A stretch of 52,439 nt of DNA from Candidatus Altimarinota bacterium (lineage in GTDB: Bacteria; Patescibacteriota; Gracilibacteria; BD1-5; UBA2023), in contig JALQWG010000002.1 in NCBI GenBank assembly GCA_023260135.1, positions 1 through 52,439 on the forward strand, read 5' to 3'. Positions 31,242 to 40,968 of the stretch are shown here, one piece after another. Position numbers and translations under genes: made by a program. The notes under the pieces are model-generated. The model was not told the DNA's origin. It saw only the letters and a list, made by a program, of their open reading frames with translations, and searched no databases. Every line of letters starts with the position of its first letter. The first letter of the stretch is position 1.

Positions 31242-31697
31242 ATGCCAGCCAATATCAAAAATCAAAAAGAAGAACAGCGTGCGACGCTGCTACGAGCTCA
31301 TGGTCTCCCGAAGACCACTCGAGCTATCGTTGTGTCGTATGTACAGAACGCTGGAATCCAAGCATTCCTCACACTTGCGTGTGCCTCTCTCGGGGTAGTG
31401 CTTCTCCATGAGAAAAATGAAACTATTCTCGCCTGAGCTGATGCATGGATCACAGACGTGCTCGATACGTCAGTTCCTGTGGACACACTCCTTCAGAATG
31501 TAGTTGTTCCGATAGTCCCCACTGGAGACAAGCGATTCTCTGACTTCAATCCTATGAAGTTCGAGGGGAATGCATTCCTATTCGAAAAAGTAGATGAATA
31601 TCAGATGTTCGCATCTCTTGTCCGCTATCTCGAGAATATCCGTTATCCAGGAGACAAGCGAACACTTCTTAAAAATGTGAGTGAGACAAGCATTTAA
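31242..31697 (+). CDS. small membrane-anchored protein, unknown
   Basis: 151 residues. A basic N-terminus (NIKNQKEEQRATLLRAHGLPK) is followed by one hydrophobic segment (AFLTLACASLGVVLL, about 43-58), then a soluble domain (DVLDTSVPVDTLLQNVVVPIVPTGDKRFSDF, quoted as start and end only) with a helical C-terminus. No family recognised. One UGA is read as Gly between the membrane segment and the domain. It is flanked by its own terminator. Confidence 0.65.
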
Positions 31698-31728
31698 AAA
31701 ATCCCTCAAGCCGAGGGATTTTTTTATT
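31698..31728. terminator. terminator between the small membrane protein and def
   Basis: AAATCCCTC / GAGGGATTT followed by TTTTATTTTT, on the end of the plus gene and the edge of the convergent def stop. Confidence 0.75.
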
Positions 31729-32218
31729 TTTGTAATATCACTTTTTCCTCCACTTTGTCCGTGAAGAGTACTCCATCGAGATGATCTATCTCGTGTTGGA
31801 CGATGCGAGCGGCGAGATTCTCGAGTTTTAGAGAGTATTTTTTCCCTTCTGGATCGAGGAATGTGACCTTGACCCATGACCAACGTGTTACATCTCCGGA
31901 TTCACCAGGCACAGAGAGGCAACCCTCAGTATCAGTACAGGTCTCACCAGAGTGTTCGATAATCTCAGGATTGATCATAGCGATAGTACGGAAGTTCTCA
32001 TCTTCATAATCCTTCATGAGGGATACGACGATAAGGCGCTTGTTCACACCTACCTGAGGAGCGGCGAGTCCCACGCCACCGTTATCGGGATTCTTGATAT
32101 GCTTGACCATATCCTCTGCGAGACTGCGATATTGTTTGAGTTCCTGTGGTTTTATCGTATCTGATACGGTTCTGAGAATCTCATTCTCATCTCATGTTTC
32201 TATCTTGAGTTTGGGCAT
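31724..32218 (-). CDS. def: peptide deformylase
   Basis: 164 residues. Metalloenzyme that removes the formyl group from the initiator Met. All three family motifs are intact: motif 1 GVGLAAPQVGV, motif 2 EGCLSVPG (metal Cys), motif 3 QHEIDHLDG (two metal His and catalytic Glu). Start ATG at 32216-32218 (MPKLKIETGDENEILR). Only one UGA. It acts before map (5.0 kb) in N-terminal maturation. Confidence 0.97.
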
Positions 32219-32303
32219 AATTGTCGAGGTAAAATACAAAAATATAGTTGAATAATAGCAGAATTCACATAAAATTCAAGAGTTAAAAATCTTTTTAAAG
32301 CAT

Positions 32304-33620
32304 ATGATTTCTGTATTAAAAAAACTCATCCCACTTGATTCACCCATCCGCACAACCTATCACTATGTTCGTGGTGTACTCGCATTTTGGTTGTCTGGTA
32401 ATCCTGCACGAGATATGATTGTCATCGGTGTCACTGGAACCAAGGGGAAGACTACGACCACCAACCTCATTGCTCGTGGGCTCCAGCATGCAGGAAAAAA
32501 GGTAGCAATGTTCTCGACTGTGAACATGATGATCGATGGCAAGATGATGGATAATAACCTCAAGATGACTTCACCAGGACCATTTGTCCTGTGGAAGTTC
32601 CTCAGAGAAGCCCAAAAAGCTGGATGTACTCATGCAGTCATCGAGACATCGAGCCACGCACTCTACTATCATCGTGTCCATGGACTCCGCTATGATGCAG
32701 CAGTGCTGACCAATATATCTCAGGATCATCTCGATCTCCATGGGACGATGGAGAACTATGTTGAGACCAAGATGCTCCTCTTTAAAAATCTCTACAAGTA
32801 CGGTATCCGCAAGGAAGTTCGCAAGGTTGGAGTTGTGAATATCGACTCTGAGTATGCATCACGATTCCTCTCAAAAGATATCGTGGTAGACAATATGTTT
32901 ACTGTCGGGTTTTCTCCATCTGCAATCGTCCGCGCAGAAAATGTCTCTCGTACGATGGAATCTATGGAATTCGATGTAAAAATCCCATCCAATCAGTTTC
33001 ACCTCAAAACCAAGCTCCAATGAGAATTCAATATATCCAATATTCTCTGTGCTGTCGCGATACTCATATCACAAAAGGTAGATATTCCTGTCATACAGGA
33101 GGTGATTGCTGGATTCGACTGCGTGCCTGGTCGTCTCGAAGAAGTCCCGAATATGCGAGGAGCGAAGATATATGTTGACTATGCGCATACTGAGGCATCA
33201 CTCCAGAGTGTACTCGAGACTCTGAAGAAGATAGAGTGAACCAAACGTATTATCACAGTATTCGGTGCGACGGGTGACAGGGATAAGACCAAGAGACCTA
33301 AGATGTGAAGAGTAGTGGATATACTCTCTGATGTCATCATCCTCACGGACGATGATACCTACACAGAGGATTCACTCGCGATCATCCGTGATGTGACCGA
33401 GGGTATAACTCGCCGAGAATGAGAAAAATTCTGGATTATCCCATCACGTGAAGATGCCATCCGTACAGCCATCATCATGCTGCAGGTGGGTGATATCCTC
33501 CTCGTAGCAGGGAAGGGTGCTGAGACAGTTCAGGTCACTCAAAAATGAGCAATCCCATACAATGATAGAAAAGTTATCGAGAGAATCCTCATGGAGGTCG
33601 ATGCACAAGTGATGATATAA
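32304..33620 (+). CDS. Mur ligase family protein, MurE-type
   Basis: 438 residues. ATP-dependent amide ligase fold: P-loop GVTGTKGKTTTTN (43-54), IETSSHALYYHRVHGLRYD, LTNISQDHLDLHGTMENY with the Mg-binding His, and C-terminal DYAHTEASLQSVL, VFGATGDRDKTKRPKMG and VAGKGAETVQV. These are MurE (UDP-MurNAc-Ala-Glu:diamino acid ligase) signatures. It lacks the N-terminal UDP-binding domain of full MurE (usual length about 490), beginning almost directly at the central domain, so the true substrate is uncertain; cyanophycin-synthetase-like or other MurE-like ligases are possible. Confidence 0.85.
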
Positions 33621-33621
33621 C

Positions 33622-33655
33622 AAAAACTCCAGAATAGTTTATTCTGGAGTTTTTT
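33622..33655. terminator. bidirectional terminator between murE-like and aroK
   Basis: AAAACTCCAGAATA / TATTCTGGAGTTTT with a 3-base loop; a T run follows on plus, and on minus the A-rich arm gives a T run too. Confidence 0.78.
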
Positions 33656-34169
33656 ATACGAGTGTTAATAATTTTCTGCCAAATTGCGCTCTTTGCACAT
33701 TTGTTGCTATTTGCTCAGGTGTTTCTCTTGGACTGATATGGAGTATGATTGGTTGACTCATATAGTGGCCATATCTATTATCATATAGTTTGCGAATCTC
33801 ATATTCTGATTGTGCTAGAGGTCTATGATTTATCTGATCTCAGAGTATTCTTGTTACTATAGTCTCCTTATCAGTCATGAGTGTAATAATTCTCGCAGAA
33901 TTAGCAAGTTCCTGATTCTCAGGTAATAAGAGTGTTCATCATCATAGGGATACTATACTTCATGTTTGAATATACTCTTGTAGTATTTTTCATTCCTCGA
34001 TTCTGAACTCTTCTATTCCGTATTTTCTGATGAATTCTCATATATCACCATGGATACTTGTGAATTCTCTGTCTGTATCAATGTGTTTTCTTCATTCCAT
34101 CTGAGCAAGCATTGCTCATATGGTACTTTTTCCGACTCAGGATGGTCAGTAGAGGAGTGTTGATGGCAT
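33654..34169 (-). CDS. aroK: shikimate kinase
   Basis: 171 residues, the family length. It phosphorylates shikimate in the pathway to Phe, Tyr, Trp and folate. P-loop GPSGVGKST (8-16), substrate Asp in DTDREF (31-33), and the GGG motif SLGGGTLL (76-78). Those three glycines are three consecutive UGA codons (33936-33944), and two P-loop glycines are UGA as well; eleven UGA codons occur in all, so the gene is invisible under the standard code. The lid region has HRPLAQ. Start ATG lies 6 bases after the stop of the 137-aa gene; both follow a Phe-rich leader and attenuator, so expression probably responds to Phe-tRNA supply. Confidence 0.88.
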
Positions 34170-34175
34170 AGTTTT

Positions 34176-34589
34176 CTAGTTTTTGGATTTAAATTTTTCT
34201 CTAAGAATTGTATCTATATTCCTTATCCTATCTCTGTGCAATTCTGAAATAGGGAGAGAAGGAAGTAGATGTATAAGTACGCCCATTTTTATTCATAGGA
34301 GTTTTACCCATAATTTTTTCTTGTTTCAAGATAATACTATCGCTTGAACTATATTCTTATCAGGGCTTCAAAATCTTCAATGAGCACTCACATCATGCAT
34401 AAGATTATGCAACAATCATTCAATTACTTGATTCGCCCATTCCTCACCGTTTTCAGCACTCATGATTTTTGATGAGTCAATCACAGTTGCTGACTTTGTT
34501 AACATTAGTTTTATAGAGTCTCTTATGACTACAGTGTCTGTCTCTGGCAATCACAGTTGTTGAGTTGCATCCATTGATGAATATGACAT
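34176..34589 (-). CDS. hypothetical protein, 137 aa, upstream of aroK
   Basis: MSYSSMDATQQLGLP start, polar and helical, with a middle GEEWANQVIEGLLHNLMHD and a C-terminal GVLIHLLPSLPISELHRDRI. No family recognised; the all-helical look could fit a small aromatic-pathway enzyme such as chorismate mutase, but the required Arg/Lys/Glu pattern is not evident. Seven UGA codons read as Gly; ends UAG. First gene after the attenuator terminator (20 bases), and 6 bases before aroK, so it belongs to the same regulated transcript. Confidence 0.6.
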
Positions 34590-34605
34590 ATTGTTTGGTT
34601 AAAAT

Positions 34606-34702
34606 TAAAAAAATCTCCTCCAGTTCGCACTGAAGGAGAAATGTATATATTCTGATAAATCAAACTACATAAATCTACCCTTCAGTGACGTCTGAAAGAA
34701 GA
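34606..34702 (-). promoter_or_regulatory. phenylalanine-type transcription attenuator
   Basis: Four pairing segments on the minus strand. Segment 1 CUUUCAG (34692-34698) overlaps the last Phe codons of the leader peptide. Segment 2 CACUGAAGGG (34678-34687). Segment 3 UCCUUCAGUG and segment 4 ACUGGAGGAG form a 10-bp terminator stem with loop GCGA (34615-34638) and a run of U (34606-34613). Segments 1:2 can pair over 7 bp, 2:3 over 10 bp, and 3:4 make the terminator. A ribosome stalled on the Phe codons would cover segment 1 and free 2 for 3, which allows read-through into the aroK genes. Confidence 0.82.
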
Positions 34703-34742
34703 AGCAGAAATAGAAGAATGTAGAAGAGTGAATCTTTTGCAT
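34665..34742 (-). CDS. Phe-rich leader peptide of the aroK operon
   Basis: 25 codons, ATG to UAG. The centre is TFFYFCFFFQ, and seven of the 25 residues are Phe plus one Tyr. It resembles pheA/pheS leader peptides of enterobacteria in design. The Phe run ends just upstream of attenuator segment 2. It is preceded by its own promoter. Confidence 0.82.
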   Translation of the reverse strand: MQKIHSSTFFYFCFFFQTSLKGRFM

Positions 34743-34760
34743 ATTTGGAAATATGTGTTT

Positions 34761-34788
34761 ATCGTATGGATTTACTTTTTGTTGTCAA
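34761..34788 (-). promoter_or_regulatory. promoter of the leader/aroK operon
   Basis: Minus strand TTGACA (plus 34783-34788), 16-base spacer, TACGAT (plus 34761-34766). It lies at the very end of the AI-2E-type gene, 18 bases upstream of the leader ATG. Confidence 0.65.
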
Positions 34789-34789
34789 A

Positions 34790-36004
34790 TTATTTTTTTG
34801 CAATACGGCGAGTAGATGGCTTCTTGACTGGTGTTTCTGTGGGGTTTGCGCGGGTAGGAGATACCGTTCACTGACGTATACGCATATGCTCACGGTATAT
34901 GACTCGTACGACTCCAGCAACAGGAACTGCGAGGATGATACCGAGTACACCACCGAGTGATGCACCAGCGATCATGACGACGAATACGAGGAATGGAGAG
35001 AGGTCGAGCGCCTTGCTCATCACGTATGGAACGAGGAAGTCATTCTCTATACGCTGGATGATGAGATAGAGTGCTACTATACCAAGTGCCACCTGCCATC
35101 AGATACCGAGTCCGATGATGAGTGCTGGGATGAGAGCAATGAGTGGTCCAACATATGGGATGAACTCCATGATACCACCGATGAGTGCGAGTGTGAACTT
35201 CTGCTCTATCTCGAACTCTGTTATCCCGAGAGTCTCACGGATGAATCCTATATTCATCACGAGCTCTACGATATGGAGTCACACATAGGTCGTGGCAAAT
35301 ATACTCACAGAGAGTATGAGTGTTGCTTTGATCCATGAGGTTGTGACGTCTTGGATAGATTGATAGTGTTTTTCGAGGTATTTTTCTATTCCTGTTGGTG
35401 CTATCTCCATGATGAACTTGCCTATATTCTTGCGTTCGAGTACCATGAGGAATGTCGTGATAGCTATTAGTCACCAGTTGGCAACCACTCCACCTACAGC
35501 AGTCACGATAGATATACCGCCACTCGTGAGTGAGCTAATCTGTGTGGTCACGACAGATTGGATATTGCCAGCATTTTGCTTGATGATGTCTAGTGTGTGT
35601 TCGATATTGTTCTCACCGAGTACGAGGACGATGATCTTCTCGATATATGGATGAAAATTGAACCCATGGATACCATCTCGGAGATATATTGTCTGTGCAC
35701 TATTGACCCAGTTGATGACCATTGCTGCAGTATCTGTGATATACTCTATGATAATCGGTATGAGTGTGCCGATGACGATGCCACCCATGAGGAATATGAC
35801 AATATATACCCCTATGAGTGTCACCCATGATGGTATCTTGTGCTTTTCTCCTATCTCTATGAGAGGATTCATCACCATCGTGATGAATCCGGCTATCACG
35901 AGTACGAGTATGATAGAGGATATCGTCCAGAGGGTATAGAGTCCTGCGATTATCGCGAGGAGGATGAGGATTTTTTTGACCCAGAGAGAGAGTTCGTTCG
36001 TCAT
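34790..36004 (-). CDS. AI-2E/PerM family membrane protein
   Basis: 404 residues, about seven to eight helices. Family pattern: two N-terminal helices (LWVKKILILLAIIAGLYTLW; ILVLVIAGFITMVMNPLIE), a third after IPSWVTLIGVYIV, a long external loop (about 85-190), then LIALIPALIIGLGIGWQVALG and ENDFLVPYVMSKALDLSPFLVFVVMIAGASLGG, the most conserved PerM block (given in part). Members export AI-2 or act as Na+/H+ antiporters; the substrate here is unknown. A basic tail (PVKKPSTRRIAKK) is present. It starts 61 bases after hflX on the same strand. Confidence 0.87.
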
Positions 36005-36065
36005 GGATTGGATATGTTAGATTGAGTGTATTCTATATATTTTTCTCCAAAGTCAAAATCCAACC

Positions 36066-37202
36066 CTATGAGAAAAGTTTGTCTCTGAGAATCTCCTTGA
36101 GCTCCTCGATTCATACGCCTGTGTGCGCTGAGAGGAATATGGGATTGAGGTGTGAGTATTTTTCTCTGAGTTCTCCGAGTTTTTCTGTGTTTATTGTATC
36201 AATCTTGTTGAATACATAGAGTCGAGGCTGTGTGGCATCTATCTCTCTGAGCGTATCATCGACTATAGTAATCTTCTCATCGCACCATGGATCACCTGCA
36301 TCGATAACATGGAGGAGTATATCTGACTCGATAGAGTCCTCGAGCGTCGACGTAAAAGCTGCAATCAGATCAGGTGGGAGGTCGCGGATGAATCAGATAG
36401 TGTCATTCAGGAGGATTTCTATTCCATTTTTTATGGCGATATCTTCAGAGGGATTTTCTATCCATACCTTCCCTACACTGGTTCCGAGTGTTGCGAAGAG
36501 TTTGTCTTCTGCAAGTACTCACTTCTTCGTGAGAGTATTGAAAAGTGAAGATTTCCCAGCATTGGTATACCCGACGATACCGACAGTTTTGAGATTGTTT
36601 CTCTTGCGATTGTCACGATGGAGGGCGCGCGTGCGTTCGTAGGTTTTGAGTTTTTCGAGGATGATGCGTTCTTTTTCCTTCAGATGGCGCTTCATGATCT
36701 CGGTGTTGGTCTCTCATTGTCACTTCGCATTTTTGGATCCTCCACCCTGGCGTGAGAGCTCCATACCCATACCGTAGATACGAGGTCACATATGCTTGAT
36801 GGCGGCGAGCTCGATCTGGAGCTGGGATTCTGGAGATACTGCATGGAGTGCAAATATTTTCAGAATCAAGTCGACTCTATCCCATGCCTGGATCTTGCTC
36901 CCTGCGACGCGGAGGTGTTCGTTCACATTGTAGACCTGGGCGGGTTTCATGATATTGCCGATGATGAGGAGCTCAGCACCGAGTTCTGCTCCAATATTCA
37001 TGATCTCATCGAGTTTGCCACTGCCGATGAATGTACGATAGTCTGGAGTGACTTTTTTCTGGACGCGCTTCACGATGGTGACACCTCAGTATGTCGAGAC
37101 GAGTGACTCGAGTTCACTCATGCGGTGGTCGAGTTCCTCTGGAGACAGTCATGGTGGTGCGATGTCGATGATGATGGTTTTGAGTTGGTTGTTGTGTTGC
37201 AT
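36066..37202 (-). CDS. hflX: ribosome-associated GTPase HflX
   Basis: 378 residues. HflX splits stalled or hibernating ribosomes. N-terminal HflX domain: IDIAPPGLSPEELDHRMSEL, TPDYRTFIGSGKLDEI, QVYNVNEHLRVAGSKIQAWDR-type block, and GMELSRQGGGSKNAKGQGET. G domain from about residue 205: G1 GYTNAGKS, G3 DTIGFIRDLP, G4 NKID. Slightly short at the C-terminus against E. coli (426). UGA provides glycines of PPGLS, TYGGV and the GQGE region. The 5' leader has a short uORF and a terminator hairpin directly before the ATG, so expression is probably conditional. Confidence 0.95.
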
Positions 37203-37211
37203 ATTTTAGAT

Positions 37212-37241
37212 AAAAAAATCTCGAGGAAAATATCCCCGAGA
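37212..37241 (-). terminator. attenuator terminator directly before hflX
   Basis: Minus strand stem UCUCGGGG / CCUCGAGA (8 bp, one G-U), 7-base loop, then seven U (37212-37218), ending 10 bases before the hflX ATG. GGGGAU of its left side can instead pair with AUCCCC just after the uORF stop. Confidence 0.65.
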
Positions 37242-37264
37242 AGTAAAGTATATTTCGGAGGGGA

Positions 37265-37291
37265 TTAGATGAATGCAAGGAGAGTGCTCAT
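37265..37291 (-). CDS. 8-codon leader ORF upstream of hflX
   Basis: ATG to UAA coding MSTLLAFI. It lies between a promoter-like sequence and the terminator that precedes hflX. The UAA is followed at once by UCCCC, part of the possible antiterminator strand, so a ribosome on the uORF could decide which hairpin forms. Confidence 0.45.
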   Translation of the reverse strand: MSTLLAFI

Positions 37292-37319
37292 GGCTACATG
37301 AAGAGTGATATATATCCTG

Positions 37320-37346
37320 ATTATATGCAAAAGAACAAAAAATCAA
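37320..37346 (-). promoter_or_regulatory. promoter of hflX leader
   Basis: Minus strand TTGATT (plus 37341-37346), 15-base spacer, TATAAT (plus 37320-37325). Confidence 0.5.
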
Positions 37347-37385
37347 TGAGGAAATATTGACTTATAGAAAAATAGTGTAGTATAC

Positions 37386-38054
37386 ATGTCTATGAAAAAT
37401 ACATGAGAATATACATGATCCATGGAGGACATCCTACAACGCCATGAAATCAGATATGATAAAAAGGGTAATCCAATAATCGAAGACGTAAATCCACCAA
37501 ATTATCCTAATTGGAGTGATAAGAATTGGAAATGAGTCTGGCATCAACATGCAAAATTTCTCCAGGAAAAAGCAAAGAAACTCGAAGAAGACAAACTAAT
37601 AGAAGAAAGAAAGAGGCTTCTTGAATTAGCCCAAACTCAAATACTGGCAAAAAATATTAGATGAAAAATTGCATTTCTTGTGTCTGAGGTTTCTAGACAA
37701 AAAGAATTAACTCATCAGAATGCACTCAGAGATAGAGTTATCGTAGAAAATCTAGCAGTGAGAAAGTCAGGTGATGAGAAAAAGGCAATGGAAGCATTTC
37801 GTAAGCACAAAGACAAACTGCAGGCATTTTCAGATGAACAGCTTATTTATTTTTTCTATGTGCTATCCGCTATAGAGAAGGATAAAAAAATAAAACCAAA
37901 GAATAAGCAGAATGCTCTTGAGATAAAATCAGCAGTTATGATTATAATGACCGATAGATGACTCTCCTTAGATCCTGATATCGTAAAAACTCTATTCATG
38001 CAAATACCAAAATGCGATATTAATAGGTATGCAAAATCATTCATGCACTGATAA
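37386..38054 (+). CDS. hypothetical coiled-coil protein, 222 aa
   Basis: ATG at 37386 (MSMKNTGEYTGSMEDILQ); ends with Gly-UGA then UAA. The N-terminal 60 residues are polar with NPPNYPNWSDKNWKGVWHQH. From about 60 to 110 there is a strong Lys/Glu coiled coil (LQEKAKKLEEDKLIEERKRL). A second helical domain (EKKAMEAFRKHKDKLQAF) and C-terminus follow. No family recognised. AT-rich, TTA/CTT leucines. It is divergent from hflX and convergent with the acetyltransferase run, a lone plus-strand gene. Confidence 0.7.
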
Positions 38055-38057
38055 ATA

Positions 38058-38576
38058 TTATATATCTGTCAGTATCCAATATACTTTCAGGCTTTTGCCT
38101 TCATCTGGTATAGTCTTGATATATTCTCCACCACAAGATTCTATAGTTTTCCAAGATGCAATATTGTCCTCATGTGCTGATATGAGGACTTTTTGTATGC
38201 CGAGTTTTCAGGCTTCTATGAGTCCGAGTTGGAGCATCTTTTTTGATAGACCTTTTCCTCTCGCACTCGGTCGGAGTCCATATCATATATTACCCCCACA
38301 TCATCCCTCAAGTGATAGGTTCGGGTGGTCTATAGAGTGACGTATCTGTATGGCTCAGAGTATGGTATCATCATCCATGAAGAAAAATAGTGTACTATTC
38401 ACGCCATGAGGATTATCCGTGATATCCTTCTTAACTATTTCGAGAAAGTCCTCATATGTTTCTCATGAAAAGAGTTTTCTGGGACTCGTAGGAGTTACCT
38501 CAAAAGCCTGCCATTCTGATATCATGGCGAGGTATTCTGACTTGTGTGAGATGTTAGGAAAGGAAAGGTGGAGCAT
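38058..38576 (-). CDS. GNAT family N-acetyltransferase (copy B of a tandem pair)
   Basis: 172 residues. Acetyl-CoA binding motif A: IGYGLRPSARGKGLSKKML, then IQKVLISAHEDNIASWKTIESCGGEY, the motif B region typical of GNAT. Start ATG at 38574-38576 gives MLHLSFPNISHKSEYLAMI, almost identical to the start of the neighbouring copy A, so the two arose by tandem duplication. It lies 1 base after the stop of copy A. The substrate is unknown. Last gene of the long minus-strand run. Confidence 0.85.
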
Positions 38577-38577
38577 G

Positions 38578-39084
38578 CTATAGGTCAATTGTATATATTC
38601 GTGCGAGTTTTCCATTGTAGTCCTCGTATCTATCGAGTTTTCCATTATTCTTCTCTATGGTTCTGTATGATCAGATATTATCATCGTAGCATCATATCAT
38701 GACCTGATTGATTCAGAGATTTTTGGCTTCTATGAGTCAGAGGCGGAGTCACTCTGTTGCATGTCACTTGTTGCGTTCACTTGGGCGTATCCCATAACCT
38801 ATATGACCTCATATCTTCGCTAGGAATGGTGTATCTATGTTGTGTCTGATATGGATTGCTCCGAGAATCCGACTTCATTCCATGATAAAAAATAAAGTTG
38901 CAGGAACATATCCTGGTGGAGGATTATGAAGTTCAGAATATACTCTCTCGAGAAATTCCTCATATGTGTTCCCATAAAATATAGTATCAGGACTTGTTGG
39001 AGTATCTTCAAAAGACTTCCATTCCTCTATCATAGATATGAACTCAGTCTTGTGTGAGATGTTGGGGAAGGAGAGGTGGAGCAT
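38578..39084 (-). CDS. GNAT family N-acetyltransferase (copy A)
   Basis: 168 residues. MLHLSFPNISHKTEFISMI at the start; shares the PTSP and YEEFLER blocks with copy B. Motif A is HIGYGIRPSERNKGHATEGL, with UGA at the Gly positions, followed by GLIEAKNLGINQVMIGCYDDNIGSYRTIEKNNG. The first 12 residues are identical to copy B while the rest has diverged. Starts 1 base after the phosphodiester glycosidase stop; tightly co-transcribed. Confidence 0.85.
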
Positions 39085-39085
39085 A

Positions 39086-39835
39086 TTATGGTTTGATACG
39101 GAAAATTATCGGGAGTTTTACATTCTCACGGAATCAGTTTCTCCCATCATAATACGCAGTTGATGGTCCACCATCGAGATTGATGACGGTTATGGGATCA
39201 TCTCTGAATTCTGCTAGTTCAAGTATTTTTTGTCCTACTTCACTCAGAGAGACCTCGTCTATCGAGACAAAGAGATATACCAATCAGTTTTTTGTCACTC
39301 CGAGGAGTGTGCGTTCGTGTTGTCAATTCGCATGCCAAGAATCTCAGAATGTTTGAAGGATATTGCCTGATAGGACAAGTGGTCATGCCTGAAATGCGTT
39401 TTTGTATGGTCATGCATTCCTCTTTAATTCTGATCTTGGGAATATATTGACTCATCAAGACAAAGAAACTCCAACTATATGAGAAAGATTTGGGTCAGAA
39501 TAATCAGGTACCGTACTGATATTGGCACCAGTTCCATGAGGATTCTGAAGATAGAGTCAACAACAGATGATATTCTCTCATTCCCAGAGTCCAGCAGGAT
39601 AGTATGCACCAAAATCTGTCACGCCAAAATATGAGCCATTGAGTACTATACTTCATGAAATATAATACTCTTTTATAGATTTTGCAGCTCATGAGTCATA
39701 AAACACATCAAATCCATGAGGAACGGGGAATGTTTTTATGGATAAGTCATCCTCTGTGATAGATCACTGTTTAATGAGAGGGTGTGAACAACTCGTCAAG
39801 ACTATTATGAGAGTGAAGAAAAAGTATTTGAGCAT
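39086..39835 (-). CDS. phosphodiester glycosidase family lipoprotein (NAGPA/DUF2233)
   Basis: 249 residues. Lipobox IVLTSC (Cys16) for lipid anchoring outside the membrane. The domain shows the family blocks: IVLNGSYFG (Asn-Gly), GPLVLSGN, RTLLGVTKNGLVYLFVS and the C-terminal VINLDGGPSTAYY. Relatives include the mammalian GlcNAc-1-phosphodiester glycosidase and bacterial wall or teichoic-acid-acting enzymes. UGA codes for more than ten glycines. It sits 2 bases after a GNAT gene and 1 base before another, so it is part of one operon. It may modify surface glycans together with the acetyltransferases (inference). Confidence 0.82.
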
Positions 39836-39837
39836 AG

Positions 39838-40299
39838 CTACTTTAAGAGTTTCATATATGGGACATCCTCACACCATTCTGCTCACATCTTTTTGTAGAA
39901 TTCTATTGCAGACAGATTCTTCCGCCAGACTCAGAAGTAGAGTCCGATAGAGTCTGTGTGAGACTGGAGTTTCTCGATGAGTGCTTTTCATACTCACTTT
40001 CTACGAGCTCTCTCTGATACGAAGAAATCTATAAGATGTATTACTCTTCACTGCATCTCATCAGGGTCGAATCCATAATGATAGAGTGCATATCCGACTA
40101 TCTCATTATCTATCGCGGCTACATATCAGGAAAATGACTTTTCCTCTCAGAATCAGTATCTCAGGAGTTTTTCTCTCTGTTTGACTTCATCAAAATCATC
40201 TCGATCTATACTCGAAAGTGACTGGAGATAGTGATTGAACTCTCGCATGAGTTCGATTACAGCATCGATGTGAGATGGGGAGAAGGGGAGGATTTTCAT
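39838..40299 (-). CDS. GNAT family N-acetyltransferase
   Basis: 153 residues. ILPFSPSHIDAVIELMREF start, AAIDNEIVGYALYHYGF, the motif A HLIDFFVSERARRKGVGKAL and the end YFGVWRKNLSAIEFYKKMGAEW: a complete GNAT domain of the diamine/aminoglycoside acetyltransferase-like type. UGA is used for glycines including the RKGVG acetyl-CoA loop. ATG abuts the stop of the preceding gene (UAA|ATG with no gap), and the next gene starts 2 bases after its UAG. Confidence 0.88.
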
Positions 40300-40956
40300 T
40301 TATTTTTTTAGATGTGGTCTTAGATAATTTTCGATAGCTTTTCTTTTTTCTTCAAAATCTAAGGCAAATTTATCATCTTTGTGATATTCTGTAAAATATC
40401 ACATCTGCATTCAATTAACTTTTTCATGAAATTCTTTTTTTAAATCCTTCGGGTAGTCTCTATATCGAGTTATTCATGATTGAACTCATATGTATCACTC
40501 AACCGCTACCTGTAATTCTCTTAAATGACGGAAAACCTCATAGACAAGCTTCTTTAAATCATTTCCCCATAATGCTTCAGCCTCTAGTATGTCTATATTT
40601 AATTCTTCAATAACCAAAAAAAGAGGATCTAATCTAGCTTTATATGCTTTATGGTATTCTTCATATCTTCTTTCGTCCTCAGTTTTTGATTTTAATTCTT
40701 CCTCACTAAAATTTATATACAATTCTCAGGCTGATAAAAATGGATTTCTAACCTGATTGAAGTGTCTTTCAGTCTGATAGACTTTGTGGAGAATCTTTTT
40801 TGCTAATTCATATTCGATAGTTCACTTTAATTGTCGTTTCCAGGTCTGTAATCAAGTCCAAGCTATGAGTAGGGTGAAAAACCAAAATACTACTTCAGTA
40901 ATATCTTTCCAGTTTCATTGAAGAAATTCAAATATTTTAATACAAAAATCATTCAT
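40300..40956 (-). CDS. membrane-anchored coiled-coil protein, unknown
   Basis: 218 residues. One membrane helix near the N-terminus (EVVFWFFTLLIAWTGLQTW, about 21-39), then a long helical cytoplasmic part (KTEDERRYEEYHKAYKARL; LDFEEKRKAIENYL). No family recognised; the layout resembles DUF4760-like anchored helical proteins. AT-rich with TTA leucines. It lies 12 bases after trpS and directly touches the next GNAT gene. Confidence 0.7.
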
Positions 40957-40968
40957 AATTTTATGGAC

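Noticed and set aside
37269-37364. 32-codon plus-strand frame antisense to the hflX leader
   Set aside because: No promoter or conserved feature; the opposite strand has promoter, uORF and terminator.
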